64,000 nucleotides of DNA, from NCBI GenBank assembly GCA_964637445.1, contig CAZWWS010000002.1:1-64000 (forward strand), given 5' to 3'. The notes below the pieces were generated by a model. It worked only from the letters and a program-made list of their open reading frames with translations, did no database searches and was not told where the DNA came from. Both the position numbers and the translations under genes were made by a program. The stretch is from M3 sp964637445 (lineage in GTDB: Bacteria; Bacteroidota; Bacteroidia; Bacteroidales; Muribaculaceae). Position 1 is the first letter of the stretch. Each line of letters starts with the position of its first letter. Positions 1-8,252 of this stretch are shown here, piece after piece.

Positions 1-56
1 TGCGATTTTTGAATAAAAAATGTGGGGGAGAGGGGGCGTGGTATGGATATTTTTTG

Positions 57-64
57 TAACTTTG
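57..64 (+). promoter_or_regulatory. Probable metK promoter, -7 element
   Basis: TAACTTTG fits the Bacteroidetes -7 consensus TAnnTTTG. No clear TTTG is visible 19-21 bases upstream. A start near 70 would give a leader of about 200 bases that contains the riboswitch before the metK ATG at 271. Confidence 0.55.
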
Positions 65-87
65 TGGCGGAATCTTATGGAGACTCT

Positions 88-152
88 GACGCGAGGCGTC
101 GTGGTGGACAAATTTGGCTGCTTGCAACCACCGAAAAAAATGCTAAAACCGC
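88..152 (+). promoter_or_regulatory. SAM-II riboswitch candidate in the metK leader
   Basis: A 5-bp hairpin GACGC-GAG-GCGTC (88-100) is followed by the parts of a SAM-II H-type pseudoknot: P1 GGTGG (103-107) with CCACC (128-132), the conserved CTTGCA (121-126) and GCTAAA (142-147), and the second helix GCA (124-126) with TGC (141-143) plus GG (116-117) with CC (149-150). These pieces and their order match the SAM-II family, which controls methionine and SAM genes. Its place in front of SAM synthetase fits feedback control. The aptamer ends about 118 bases before the ATG, so the expression platform is not obvious; a small dyad GTCT/AGAC (194-208) lies in between. No covariance-model score could be computed. 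Confidence 0.75.
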
Positions 153-270
153 ACTTCCCAACTCAACGGCTTTGTGGATTAGTGTTTTTGATTGTCTGCC
201 GGCAAGACGATTGCTGCGGATGGTTTCCTTTGTGTTGTCAAAAAATAATAATCAATTAATACTCAAAGCT

Positions 271-1587
271 ATGAATTATCTTTTTACGAGTGAGTCTGTG
301 TCGGAAGGACACCCCGATAAGGTGGCCGACCAGATTTCGGATGCAATCTTGGACGAGTTTCTTGCCTACGACCCTGAGTCGAAAGTGGCATGCGAAACGC
401 TTGTCACTACCGGGCAGGTCATCGTGGCAGGCGAGGTCAAGAGCAAGGCATATATTGACTTGATGGATGTGACTCGCCGTGTGATAAAGGAGATAGGCTA
501 CGACCGCAGCGAGCTGAAGTTTGACGCAGAGGCTTGCGGTGTGCTCTCGGCGTTGCACGAGCAGAGCGTGGATATAAATCGCGGAGTAGACCGCGAGGAG
601 AAAGAAGACCAAGGCGCCGGCGACCAGGGAATGATGTTCGGCTACGCGTGTGACGAGACCGAAAATTATATGCCGTTGACGCTCGACCTGAGCCACACGT
701 TGCTCCGCGAGCTGTCGGCAATACGTCGCGACAAGTCGGCGATGACTTATGTCAACGCTTCGGGCGAGACAGTGTCGTATCTTCGTCCCGATGCAAAGAG
801 CCAAGTGACGGTGGAATACAACGAGACCGGCGAGGCTCAGCGCGTTCACACCATCGTGATCTCCACACAGCATGACGAATTTATCGAGGCTGCGGGAATG
901 AGCCAATCGGAAGCCGACGGACGCATGCTCGCCACGATATATCACGACGTGAAAGATGTGTTGATACCTCGCGTTAAGGCAAAATTACCGGCGAAGTTGC
1001 AAGCCTTATTTGACGACAAACTGATATTGCACGTGAACCCGACCGGCAAATTTGTGATCGGCGGTCCTCACGGCGACACCGGTCTTACCGGCCGCAAAAT
1101 CATCGTAGACACCTATGGAGGTCGCGGAGCGCACGGCGGCGGCGCATTCTCAGGCAAAGACCCTTCGAAGGTAGACCGTTCGGCGGCATACGCAGCGCGT
1201 CATATCGCCAAAAACCTTGTGGCAGCCGGCGTGGCTCGCGAAGTGTTGGTGCAAGTGGCGTATGCAATCGGCGTGGCACAACCGGTGAGCCTGTATGTCA
1301 ACACCTATGGCACAGCCAAGGTGGCGATGAGCGATGCCGAGATTTCGGCCATCACCAAGGAACTGTTTGATATGCGCCCGTTTGCCATCGAAAAGCGTTT
1401 CGACCTGCGCAAGCCAATCTACAAGGAGACAGCGAGCTACGGCCACATGGGACGCAAACCCCAAGAGGTGACCAAAGAGTTTGTGTCGAAGTATGAAGGG
1501 CGAAAAACAGTGAAGGTGAAACTCTTCGAATGGGAGGAAACCGAAAAGTACCGCGATGCAATAAAGGAGAAATTCGGCATTAAGTAG
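271..1587 (+). CDS. metK: S-adenosylmethionine synthetase (methionine adenosyltransferase)
   Basis: Makes S-adenosylmethionine from methionine and ATP in the cytosol. The 438-residue product begins with the family's N-terminal ATP-binding region (SVSEGHPDKVADQISDA), has the hexapeptide GAGDQG at about 115-120, GGPHGDTGLTGR in the middle and the phosphate-binding GGGAFSGKDPSKVDRS near 289. The frame stays open upstream to base 22, but that stretch is the promoter and riboswitch leader, and the homologous protein starts at MNYLFTSESVSEGHP, so ATG 271 is chosen. It stands alone, with its own leader. The length is typical of the family. Confidence 0.97.
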   Translation: MNYLFTSESVSEGHPDKVADQISDAILDEFLAYDPESKVACETLVTTGQVIVAGEVKSKAYIDLMDVTRRVIKEIGYDRSELKFDAEACGVLSALHEQSVDINRGVDREEKEDQGAGDQGMMFGYACDETENYMPLTLDLSHTLLRELSAIRRDKSAMTYVNASGETVSYLRPDAKSQVTVEYNETGEAQRVHTIVISTQHDEFIEAAGMSQSEADGRMLATIYHDVKDVLIPRVKAKLPAKLQALFDDKLILHVNPTGKFVIGGPHGDTGLTGRKIIVDTYGGRGAHGGGAFSGKDPSKVDRSAAYAARHIAKNLVAAGVAREVLVQVAYAIGVAQPVSLYVNTYGTAKVAMSDAEISAITKELFDMRPFAIEKRFDLRKPIYKETASYGHMGRKPQEVTKEFVSKYEGRKTVKVKLFEWEETEKYRDAIKEKFGIK

Positions 1588-1641
1588 AGAGGCTAAAAAG
1601 CGTCAAAAGATACATAGATAGCAAATTAAGAAGCCATTTTT

Positions 1642-1672
1642 TTTGTTTGACGTCGAAAAAGATGTATCTTTG
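1642..1672 (+). promoter_or_regulatory. Promoter of the PpiD-like gene
   Basis: TTTG (1642-1645), a 19-base spacer, then TATCTTTG (1665-1672): both Bacteroidetes promoter elements match consensus. The start codon follows at 1740. Confidence 0.8.
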
Positions 1673-1739
1673 CACCCTGCAAGCCTGACTACCATGGGAT
1701 ATTGCACAGAACTAAAAAATAATAAACATTAAATAATCA

Positions 1740-3827
1740 ATGGCAACATTAGAAAAAATCAGAAGCAAAGGCGCGCTCTTGATCATCGTAATCGGTGTGG
1801 CACTCCTTGCATTTATCATTGGCGACGGCTTGACCTCCGGTCGTACGCTATTTGGCAATCCCACGATGATAGCCAAAGTGGGCGATAAGAAAATCGATGT
1901 AACCGACTTCCAACGTCGTTACGAACAAGTGAACCAACAGCTACAACAGCAAGGTCAGCAACAAGACGCTGCAGTAGTGCAAAAATATGTGCTCGATCAG
2001 ATGATTCAAGAGAGCTTGATCGAGTATGAAATCGAAGCATTGGGCATCACCGTTACCGACAACGAGCTTACAAGTGCAATGCTCGGAGCCAATGCACTCC
2101 CGATGATGGCTCAATTTGCTCAACAATATGGCTTTGAAAGCCCCGAGCAAATGCTCGATATGGTAAACAACCCCGCCAAATATCAACTTCCTCAAGAACA
2201 AGCCGACCAACTTCGCTCAATCTGGAACGAACAAGAAGCCAACGTAGAAAAAGGTTTGAAGCAAATGAAGTTCTCAAGCCTTCTCAGCGGCGCTATCGTA
2301 GCCAACAATCTTGATGCAAAGGCAGTGTATGACAACAACGCATCTACAGCCCACATCAGCTACGTGAAGCAACTTTTCTCATCGATTTCAAACGATGACT
2401 ATCCCGTGAGCGACGACGAGCTCAAAGCTCAATATGCAAAGGACAAGAGCAACTTCAAGAGCGACAAAGAAGTGTTCAACTTCAACTATATCGCAGTTAA
2501 CATCGAGCCATCTCACGAGGACATCATCGCCGGACAGCAAGCAGTAGAAGCCGCTATCGCAGCTCTCGACTCGCTTCCCGACGTTGAAGGTGTGGCCGGC
2601 GACGTAAACTTCGGCGTAGATCGTCAGAAGAACGTAGCATCGCGCATCAGCAACTCAAAGATAAAGGAATTTGTGACAGGCGCAGCTGCCAACTCGGTGA
2701 AGCTCATATCAAACAGCAACAACGAATACACCATCGCCAAGTTGATGGGCTCCAGCAACCAAGTTGACTCAGTGAACATCGATATGATTGCATTCAACGG
2801 CGACGCAGCAGCTCGCGACTCATTGCTCCAAGCCCTCAACTCAGGCAAGGCATTCGACGAAGCATTGAAGATGAACGGCGTACAAAGCGGTCAAGCTCAA
2901 TTCTGGGCATCAATGTTGGCTGTGAACAACGACTCAATCAAGGCTCGTTTGCTCAACGCACCTGCCGGCTACTTCATCGGCGACAGCTTAGGCACACAAG
3001 CTATGATATATCGTGTGAACGAAAAGAAAGCTCCGGTGACTGTATACGACTATGCAGTGGTAAGCTACATCGTAGAGCCTTCGGACAAGACTATCGAAGA
3101 CATCAATTCAAAGCTTGATGCATTCTTGGTAGAAAACAACAACGCAGAGGCTATGACAGCCGAAAAGGCTGCCGCAGCAGGCTACACTCTTTTGAGTGGT
3201 TCGACCAACAACACTGAGGCTCAAATCGCCAACATTCCTTCGAGCCGCGCCGCCATCAAGTGGATCACCGAGGCTAAGAAAGGTCAGGTATCACCGGTGT
3301 TTGAAGTAGGACAAAACAGCGATCGCCTCCTCGTGGTGGCACTCACAGACATCAACGAGCCGGGCTATCTCTCAATCAACACCCCTCACGTTAAGCAATA
3401 TCTCACCAACAAGGTACGCAACGACAAAAAAGCTGCCGACTTGATGGCAAAATACAATGGCAAGGCTACCGATCTCCAAGGATATGCCAAGTTGATTGCT
3501 CCGAACGACACCGCAGCAGTTGCCACTGCCAATGTCACTTTCGGCCAACCTTATGTAGCCGGTATCGGCTATGGCGAATCGGCTCTCATCGGCCAAGTAT
3601 CAGTAGCACCTGAAAAGACAGTGATGGGTCCGATCCAAACCAACAATGGTATCATTGTCTACCAAATCGACAGCGTAGACAAGAATGGTCGCCCGTTCAA
3701 CTTCGACGAAAGCGCCAACACCTACGCCGCCCAAATGGGTTCGCAAATGGTGATGCGTAAGGTGATCGACATCCTCCGCGAAGGCACTGAGGTAGAATCA
3801 GACCTTCTCAAATTCTTCAGCGAATAA
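1740..3827 (+). CDS. PpiD/SurA-like peptidylprolyl isomerase, membrane-anchored
   Basis: A 695-residue protein with one N-terminal membrane segment at about residues 12-31 after a short basic cytosolic tip, followed by a long Gln-rich SurA-N-type helical region and then the presumed parvulin and C-terminal parts. This is the layout of PpiD, the inner-membrane foldase that helps fold newly exported outer-membrane proteins in the periplasm. Its length is within the range of Bacteroidetes PpiD homologues (about 700). It is monocistronic, between a good promoter and a strong terminator. Family assignment rests on the N-terminal architecture; catalytic activity of the parvulin part is not shown. 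Confidence 0.85.
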   Translation: MATLEKIRSKGALLIIVIGVALLAFIIGDGLTSGRTLFGNPTMIAKVGDKKIDVTDFQRRYEQVNQQLQQQGQQQDAAVVQKYVLDQMIQESLIEYEIEALGITVTDNELTSAMLGANALPMMAQFAQQYGFESPEQMLDMVNNPAKYQLPQEQADQLRSIWNEQEANVEKGLKQMKFSSLLSGAIVANNLDAKAVYDNNASTAHISYVKQLFSSISNDDYPVSDDELKAQYAKDKSNFKSDKEVFNFNYIAVNIEPSHEDIIAGQQAVEAAIAALDSLPDVEGVAGDVNFGVDRQKNVASRISNSKIKEFVTGAAANSVKLISNSNNEYTIAKLMGSSNQVDSVNIDMIAFNGDAAARDSLLQALNSGKAFDEALKMNGVQSGQAQFWASMLAVNNDSIKARLLNAPAGYFIGDSLGTQAMIYRVNEKKAPVTVYDYAVVSYIVEPSDKTIEDINSKLDAFLVENNNAEAMTAEKAAAAGYTLLSGSTNNTEAQIANIPSSRAAIKWITEAKKGQVSPVFEVGQNSDRLLVVALTDINEPGYLSINTPHVKQYLTNKVRNDKKAADLMAKYNGKATDLQGYAKLIAPNDTAAVATANVTFGQPYVAGIGYGESALIGQVSVAPEKTVMGPIQTNNGIIVYQIDSVDKNGRPFNFDESANTYAAQMGSQMVMRKVIDILREGTEVESDLLKFFSE

Positions 3828-3853
3828 TCGATAGAACGCAATAACTTGTGAAG

Positions 3854-3883
3854 GGAGCCGCAATCGCGGCTCCTTTTTTTTTT
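3854..3883 (+). terminator. Rho-independent terminator after the PpiD-like gene
   Basis: Perfect 8-bp stem GGAGCCGC (3854-3861) and GCGGCTCC (3866-3873) with loop AATC, followed by ten T. It begins 26 bases after the stop codon. An eight-to-nine G run follows the T tract. Confidence 0.92.
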
Positions 3884-4003
3884 GGGGGGGGGATGGTTAC
3901 GTTATGGTAGAAGGGCTAAAAGGCGGCTGTCGCGGTGGGAGGATTTATGGATTGTCTGTGGGATAAATCGGTGGGAGGACTTTTTTTATGAGGATAATTT
4001 ATG

Positions 4004-4011
4004 TAACTTTG
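4004..4011 (+). promoter_or_regulatory. Probable promoter, -7 element, RsmI-like/MBL pair
   Basis: TAACTTTG fits TAnnTTTG and lies 21 bases before the ATG at 4033. About 20 bases upstream there is only a T run (3981-3987) rather than TTTG. Confidence 0.6.
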
Positions 4012-4032
4012 TAGGAAATATGTAATTAGACC

Positions 4033-4749
4033 ATGACTGAGGTAGCTAAACCGACTTTATATTTGATTCCGGTACCGATGGGAGATTCGCCCGTAGATAA
4101 TGTAATACCGACTTACAATATCGACGTGGTGAGGGGTTTGCGCTATTTTATCGTGGAAAATCTGCGGTCGGCTCGAAGAGCTTTGAAACAGATGGATAGG
4201 TCGATCGACATCAATGCTTGCACGTTCTACACACTCAATGAGCACACAGATGCACGAGAGCTGCCGGCGATGCTTGAGCCGATGGCTCAGGGGCATTCTG
4301 TGGGTGTGATTTCGGAAGCCGGCTGTCCGGCGATAGCCGATCCGGGAGCCGATGTGGTGGCGATAGCGCAGCGCAGAGGCTATCGAGTGGAGCCGTTGGT
4401 GGGTCCGTCGAGCATACTGCTGTCGCTGATGGGGTCGGGATTTAACGGTCAGAGCTTCGCATTTTTAGGCTATCTGCCTATCGACGGGGGCGCAAGGACT
4501 GCACGTCTGCGCGAGATGGAGCGCAGAATCACGCGCGAACACCAGACTCAGATATTTATCGAGACGCCCTATCGCAACAACCGCTTGATCTCAGAGCTTG
4601 TGAAGGCGTTGCCGGGCAATATGAAGCTGTGTGTGGCGTCGGACATCACTTGCTCGCGGCAGTCGATAGTGACTCGCGAGCTGTCGGAATGGGCGCAGGC
4701 TAAATATGATTACGATAAGATACCAACTATATTTCTCCTCTACCGATAA
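4033..4749 (+). CDS. RsmI-like SAM-dependent methyltransferase (tetrapyrrole methylase fold)
   Basis: A 238-residue member of the tetrapyrrole (corrin/porphyrin) methylase superfamily, closest in pattern to RsmI, the 16S rRNA C1402 ribose 2'-O-methyltransferase. Diagnostic blocks are visible in order: LIPVPMGD (family LVATPIGN), SEAGCPAIADPGADVV (family SDAGTPGISDPG), VGPSSILLSLMGSG and IFIETPYRNNRLI. Several positions differ from classic RsmI, so it may be the Bacteroidetes paralogue with another target. The stop is 4 bases before the next start, so the two genes are co-transcribed. Confidence 0.8.
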   Translation: MTEVAKPTLYLIPVPMGDSPVDNVIPTYNIDVVRGLRYFIVENLRSARRALKQMDRSIDINACTFYTLNEHTDARELPAMLEPMAQGHSVGVISEAGCPAIADPGADVVAIAQRRGYRVEPLVGPSSILLSLMGSGFNGQSFAFLGYLPIDGGARTARLREMERRITREHQTQIFIETPYRNNRLISELVKALPGNMKLCVASDITCSRQSIVTRELSEWAQAKYDYDKIPTIFLLYR

Positions 4750-4753
4750 TACC

Positions 4754-5797
4754 ATGGCACGACGCAATAAAATCAGCAGCAATAACAATAGCCCCGGGCT
4801 GTTTGACGATTTGGCCTTTGAGCAGTCGTTTTCGGAGCTCCCTATCCATCCCGATATAGCCCGCCACGCCGAGCGCATGAGCTTGAGCGGTGGCGACAGC
4901 AAGCAGGATAGCGATAAGGAGAGTGACATCACGATGCCGCTGACGGCCAATAAGCAGGATAAGATAGTGTTTATGAGCTTCGGAAGCGGCAGCAGCGGTA
5001 ATTGTGCATATATCGGCGACGATGAGGGTGGATTTCTGATAGATGCCGGTGTGGATGGCGACACTGTGATGGCAGAGCTTAAGCGCAACAATATTGCGAC
5101 GAGCAGCATCAAGGGTATCTGTCTGACACACGACCACCGCGACCACACGCACTATGCCTACACGATAGCTCGCAAGCACCGACACATCCCGATATATTGC
5201 ACTCTGAGGGCTTTGAACGGGCTTCTGAGACGCCATAACACGTCGCGACGCATCAAGGATTACCACTGCGCGATATACAAGGAGACGCCGTTTAAGTTGG
5301 GTAATTTCACGATTACGGCGTTTGAGGTGATGCATGACGGGACGGACAATGCGGGGTTCTTTATCGAGCACCCGGCAGGTCGATTTGTCGTGGCTACTGA
5401 CTTGGGATGCATCTCCGAACGTGCCGACTTCTATATGCGCCAAGCGAATTACTTGGTCATTGAGGCTAACTATGACGCTAAGATGCTTGCCGAGGGGACG
5501 TATCCGGAATATCTGAAAGCGAGAATTGCGACTGACAACGGGCATTTGGACAATGCTGTGGCGGCTAAGTATGTGAGCGAGATCTATTCGAATGAGCTTC
5601 GCTATGTGTTTCTCTGCCATCTGAGCAATGAGAACAATACGCCTGAGGTGGCTCTAAAGACTGTGAAGGGGGCGCTTGCGGAGAAAAATATCACGACCGG
5701 CGAGGGGTGCGACACGCCTGCCGACCGCGAGGCGATGTTGCAAGTGGTGGCGCTACCCCGCTTGGAGTCGTCGATGCTATACACGTTTAGAAGATGA
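4754..5797 (+). CDS. WalJ/YycJ-like metallo-beta-lactamase-fold hydrolase
   Basis: A 347-residue MBL-fold protein. After an N-terminal extension of about 75 residues that is Asn/Ser-rich and acidic, the fold begins with SFGSGSSGNCAYIGDD and GFLIDAG, as in the YycJ/WalJ nuclease-like family. The metal site LTHDHRDHTHY, a later MHDGTDNAGF and LGCISERADFY carry the expected His/Asp ligands. WalJ-type proteins are 5'-exonuclease-like enzymes with roles in DNA repair and cell division in other phyla; the role here is inferred from the family. ATG 4754 is used because it directly follows the upstream stop; a longer frame would overlap that gene. Confidence 0.82.
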   Translation: MARRNKISSNNNSPGLFDDLAFEQSFSELPIHPDIARHAERMSLSGGDSKQDSDKESDITMPLTANKQDKIVFMSFGSGSSGNCAYIGDDEGGFLIDAGVDGDTVMAELKRNNIATSSIKGICLTHDHRDHTHYAYTIARKHRHIPIYCTLRALNGLLRRHNTSRRIKDYHCAIYKETPFKLGNFTITAFEVMHDGTDNAGFFIEHPAGRFVVATDLGCISERADFYMRQANYLVIEANYDAKMLAEGTYPEYLKARIATDNGHLDNAVAAKYVSEIYSNELRYVFLCHLSNENNTPEVALKTVKGALAEKNITTGEGCDTPADREAMLQVVALPRLESSMLYTFRR

Positions 5798-5820
5798 AAG
5801 TTGAAAGCCGAAAGAGGGGC

Positions 5821-6207
5821 TCACAGAAGGACACAGAAGGACACAGATTTTTTGTGTAGGGGCGCATTAATATATGCGCCGATGGGGAGATTGCGGAGCA
5901 ATTGTTTTTGAATAGCCGGGCATTGTCTCGCTCGGCTCGCCAATACTCGGTAGTGATGAGGCTGTTAGACGAATCCGAATGGATTCATTAATGGATAACA
6001 ATTCTTTCAGAATTGGGATTTGCTGATTAATATGACCGGCGGTGACCTCGCCGAGGCGAGGCTACCACCGGCTATGAGTTAATGATTGCTTCGCAATCGG
6101 GTCGCGGTAAGGAGGTTGGGGTTAATGCGGTGGGGAGACGGCGTACCTTAGCGGCACGCCGAGAGGCTTGACGCCAAATGACCTTAGATGATGCCCCGAT
6201 GGGGCAT
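5821..6207. repeat. Palindrome-rich intergenic stretch (seven short hairpins)
   Basis: The 521-base spacer 5798-6318 has no credible gene. It starts with a tandem ACAGAAGGAC (5823-5842) and then holds short near-perfect dyads: GGCGCAT/ATGCGCC (5861-5880), GAATCC/GGATTC (5971-5986), CAATTCT/AGAATTG (5999-6015), CCTCGCC/GGCGAGG (6046-6061, inside a longer imperfect CCGG-type stem), GATTGC/GCAATC (6084-6098), GGCGT/ACGCC (6140-6160) and ATGCCCC/GGGGCAT (6191-6207). Loops are mostly 2-6 bases. They look like fragments of dispersed REP- or MITE-like palindromes rather than one terminator. Confidence 0.6.
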
Positions 6208-6262
6208 TGCTGAGGCGGTCAGGGCTAATGGGGCGAATAGGAGAGAATACCGGATATAAAGA

Positions 6263-6293
6263 GCAAGCCACATCGGAGGGCGATGTGGCTTGC
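6263..6293 (-). terminator. Terminator-like hairpin after the secreted-protein gene
   Basis: Perfect 13-bp stem GCAAGCCACATCG (6263-6275) and CGATGTGGCTTGC (6281-6293) with a 5-base loop. It lies 25 bases beyond the stop of the minus-strand gene; in that direction the stem is followed by the T-containing TCTTTATA. Confidence 0.8.
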
Positions 6294-6318
6294 GGGAGAT
6301 ATTGTTTTATTAACCTTA

Positions 6319-8034
6319 TTAGAGGATAACTTTGGTGGTTGTGTTGCCTTGACGACGGATGTAGAGGCCGCCGGCGGGGTCGGTGACTTTGATGCCTTGG
6401 AGGTTGAAGTATTCAACGGGGGCATCGTCAGGGTCGGGAGCTATCTCTACGCAATCGATGGCGCCGAGGTCGGATGTCTTGTAGGCCACAACTATTCCAT
6501 CGAAGGACTTGCCACCGGTGGCAGAGGGGGTTGCCGTCAATGTGGCTTCGGTGCCGTAGAAGGCTACAGTGCCGTTGTTGCGCGCAGCCAAAATGAGTTG
6601 TTTGGCAGCATCATCGTAGGCAGCATCCCATGCAGAGGCTGACCCTCCGGTGATAATATCGAGTTCTTGAGTGACTTCAAACGTACTGAGGTCGTATTTT
6701 ACCAGCATATTCTTCCCGGGAGCCAGCTTGTAGCCATACACATAGAGAGCATTTTCGGAGGCATTTTCAAAGGCATTGAAGTAGCCAGTAATACCGGAGC
6801 CATAGATAGCGGCATTTTTCAGCGCGCCGGCAGTAGCATCCACACTCAGAACATAGCCTTCGAGTTGCGTAGTGCTTGTGGCGATGATTTCGCTGCCACT
6901 GTCGTCGTTAAATCCACCCTTAACCAATCCGGATACATATATGTTTGAACCATAAATGTCGAGATTTTTAAGCTGAGTGGTGTGTTTGCCATCGGTAAAC
7001 GGAGTGGCTTCGATGTTGTTGACCCACGCTACAGAAAGGTCGGAATTGAGACTGCCGACAATGACATTGTTGAACGTGCCTTTTGCTGCCACATCAGTGC
7101 CACCGATAGAGACGTTCGAGCCATTGCTTGTGAGCAAGCCTGCGAAATAAACATCTCCCTCAGACTCAGCCAACGCTACAATCTGAGCAGCCGTGGCATA
7201 GGATTGGTCGGCATTGACAGTGAGCACATCGACAAAGTTGCCATCAGCATCAAATTTAGCTATATACAGGTCGCCAAAACTTGTGTATTTCTGCGGGTCC
7301 CCATCCCAGTCAGCCGCATTTTTGGGAGAAATGGTGACAGAGGTTTCACCTTTAGAGAAAGTGAGGTCGTCTACAAAGTGACCGCCGACATATATATTTC
7401 CCTCGCCATCTTCGACAGCGGCATTGACCGAGAAGAGCTGTGCGGCATAGGAGCCATTGTCGCGCACCCACGGCTCGTCAGAAACGAATGATGAAATCCA
7501 CTCAATGTCGCCGGAGTCGGACACCTTCAACACCACAGCTTCGTAGGGTTGGCAAGCGGCTTCGGTGTAAGGATTTATGACAACGAACTCATTTCCGGAA
7601 TTGTCCTTGAACGCCACGAGATTTTCGTTGCCGGCCTCGTCGGGACGACAGGACAACGCCAATACAACGCCACCATCGGCAGTGGCTGCCAAGGAGCTTG
7701 AGTAGGTCACATTGGCATATCCATCGGTAGTGATAATCTTCCAAGTTAAGTTGCCATCGTTGTCAAATCCCGAAAGCGCCAAATAAGAGGGAGTCGTCAT
7801 TGCACTATAAGCTTCAAGACCAAAAGACTCTTCGCCCCAAGTCATAGTGGCTACCGATGAAGTGTTGGCAGCCACATACTTAGTCGTAGCGTTGTTTTCG
7901 GTGGCGACCACTGCTTGAATGGTTTCGCTACCGGTACCGGCAAGGAGTTTAGACCATTGGTAATCTAATGATTGGGCTGAAGCGGAAGCTGAAGCTGCCG
8001 CGAAGACAGTCACGGAAAGTAGAATTTTTTTCAT
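6319..8034 (-). CDS. Secreted repeat/propeller-like protein with Bacteroidales C-terminal tail
   Basis: A 571-residue exported protein: a Sec signal peptide (MKKILLSVTVFAAASASASA, cleavage near AQS) followed by repeated beta-strand units built around 'GNIYVGGHF', 'GDVYFAGLL' and 'SNIYVSGLV', each with a preceding Asp/Gly turn. This resembles SBBP/NHL-type beta-propeller or delta-60 repeat proteins. The last 30 residues (YFNLQGIKV...GLYIRRQGN...) match the tail seen on many Prevotella and Muribaculaceae surface proteins, similar to type IX secretion tails. It is acidic and Ala/Ser/Thr-rich. Function is unknown; a surface or secreted location is inferred. It is monocistronic. Confidence 0.75.
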   Translation of the reverse strand: MKKILLSVTVFAAASASASAQSLDYQWSKLLAGTGSETIQAVVATENNATTKYVAANTSSVATMTWGEESFGLEAYSAMTTPSYLALSGFDNDGNLTWKIITTDGYANVTYSSSLAATADGGVVLALSCRPDEAGNENLVAFKDNSGNEFVVINPYTEAACQPYEAVVLKVSDSGDIEWISSFVSDEPWVRDNGSYAAQLFSVNAAVEDGEGNIYVGGHFVDDLTFSKGETSVTISPKNAADWDGDPQKYTSFGDLYIAKFDADGNFVDVLTVNADQSYATAAQIVALAESEGDVYFAGLLTSNGSNVSIGGTDVAAKGTFNNVIVGSLNSDLSVAWVNNIEATPFTDGKHTTQLKNLDIYGSNIYVSGLVKGGFNDDSGSEIIATSTTQLEGYVLSVDATAGALKNAAIYGSGITGYFNAFENASENALYVYGYKLAPGKNMLVKYDLSTFEVTQELDIITGGSASAWDAAYDDAAKQLILAARNNGTVAFYGTEATLTATPSATGGKSFDGIVVAYKTSDLGAIDCVEIAPDPDDAPVEYFNLQGIKVTDPAGGLYIRRQGNTTTKVIL

Positions 8035-8074
8035 ACACTTTATAATTTTATATAATTCCTCAGTTTTACGGGTG

Positions 8075-8082
8075 CAAAATTA
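8075..8082 (-). promoter_or_regulatory. Probable promoter, -7 element, secreted-protein gene
   Basis: Read on the minus strand this is TAATTTTG (TAnnTTTG). It lies 40 bases upstream of the ATG at 8034. The TTTG that could serve as upstream element (8097-8100) is only 14 bases away, shorter than the usual 19-21. Confidence 0.5.
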
Positions 8083-8199
8083 GTTCTACTTTTTAACAAA
8101 GGAAATACCCAAAAATGGGTATATTTCGGCTGAAATTGCGATATTTCTAATCAATTTTAATTATTTTGCGCATAATATCGACAATATGTCATCGAGAAG

Positions 8200-8231
8200 T
8201 TTGCGATTTTGAATCGAATGTGGTACATTTG
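8200..8231 (+). promoter_or_regulatory. Promoter of the ECF-like gene
   Basis: TTTG (8200-8203), 20-base spacer, TACATTTG (8224-8231); the ATG follows 21 bases later. This also shows that the open frame before 8253 is not coding. Confidence 0.8.
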
Positions 8232-8252
8232 CGATATAAATCAAACAAAGAA

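Noticed and set aside
70..190. SAM-I (S-box) riboswitch in the metK leader
   Set aside because: CTTATGG and GCAACC look S-box-like, but the long P2/P3/P4 stems are absent, while the SAM-II pseudoknot pairs all form.
22..270. N-terminal extension of MetK in the same frame
   Set aside because: It covers the promoter and the riboswitch and has no MetK homology; the family start is at 271.
256..945. 229-codon open frame opposite metK
   Set aside because: Antisense to a strongly conserved gene, no recognisable domain, no promoter; a shadow of metK codon usage.
4727..5620. 297-codon open frame opposite the metallo-hydrolase gene
   Set aside because: Shadow frame: the opposite strand has all MBL-fold motifs.
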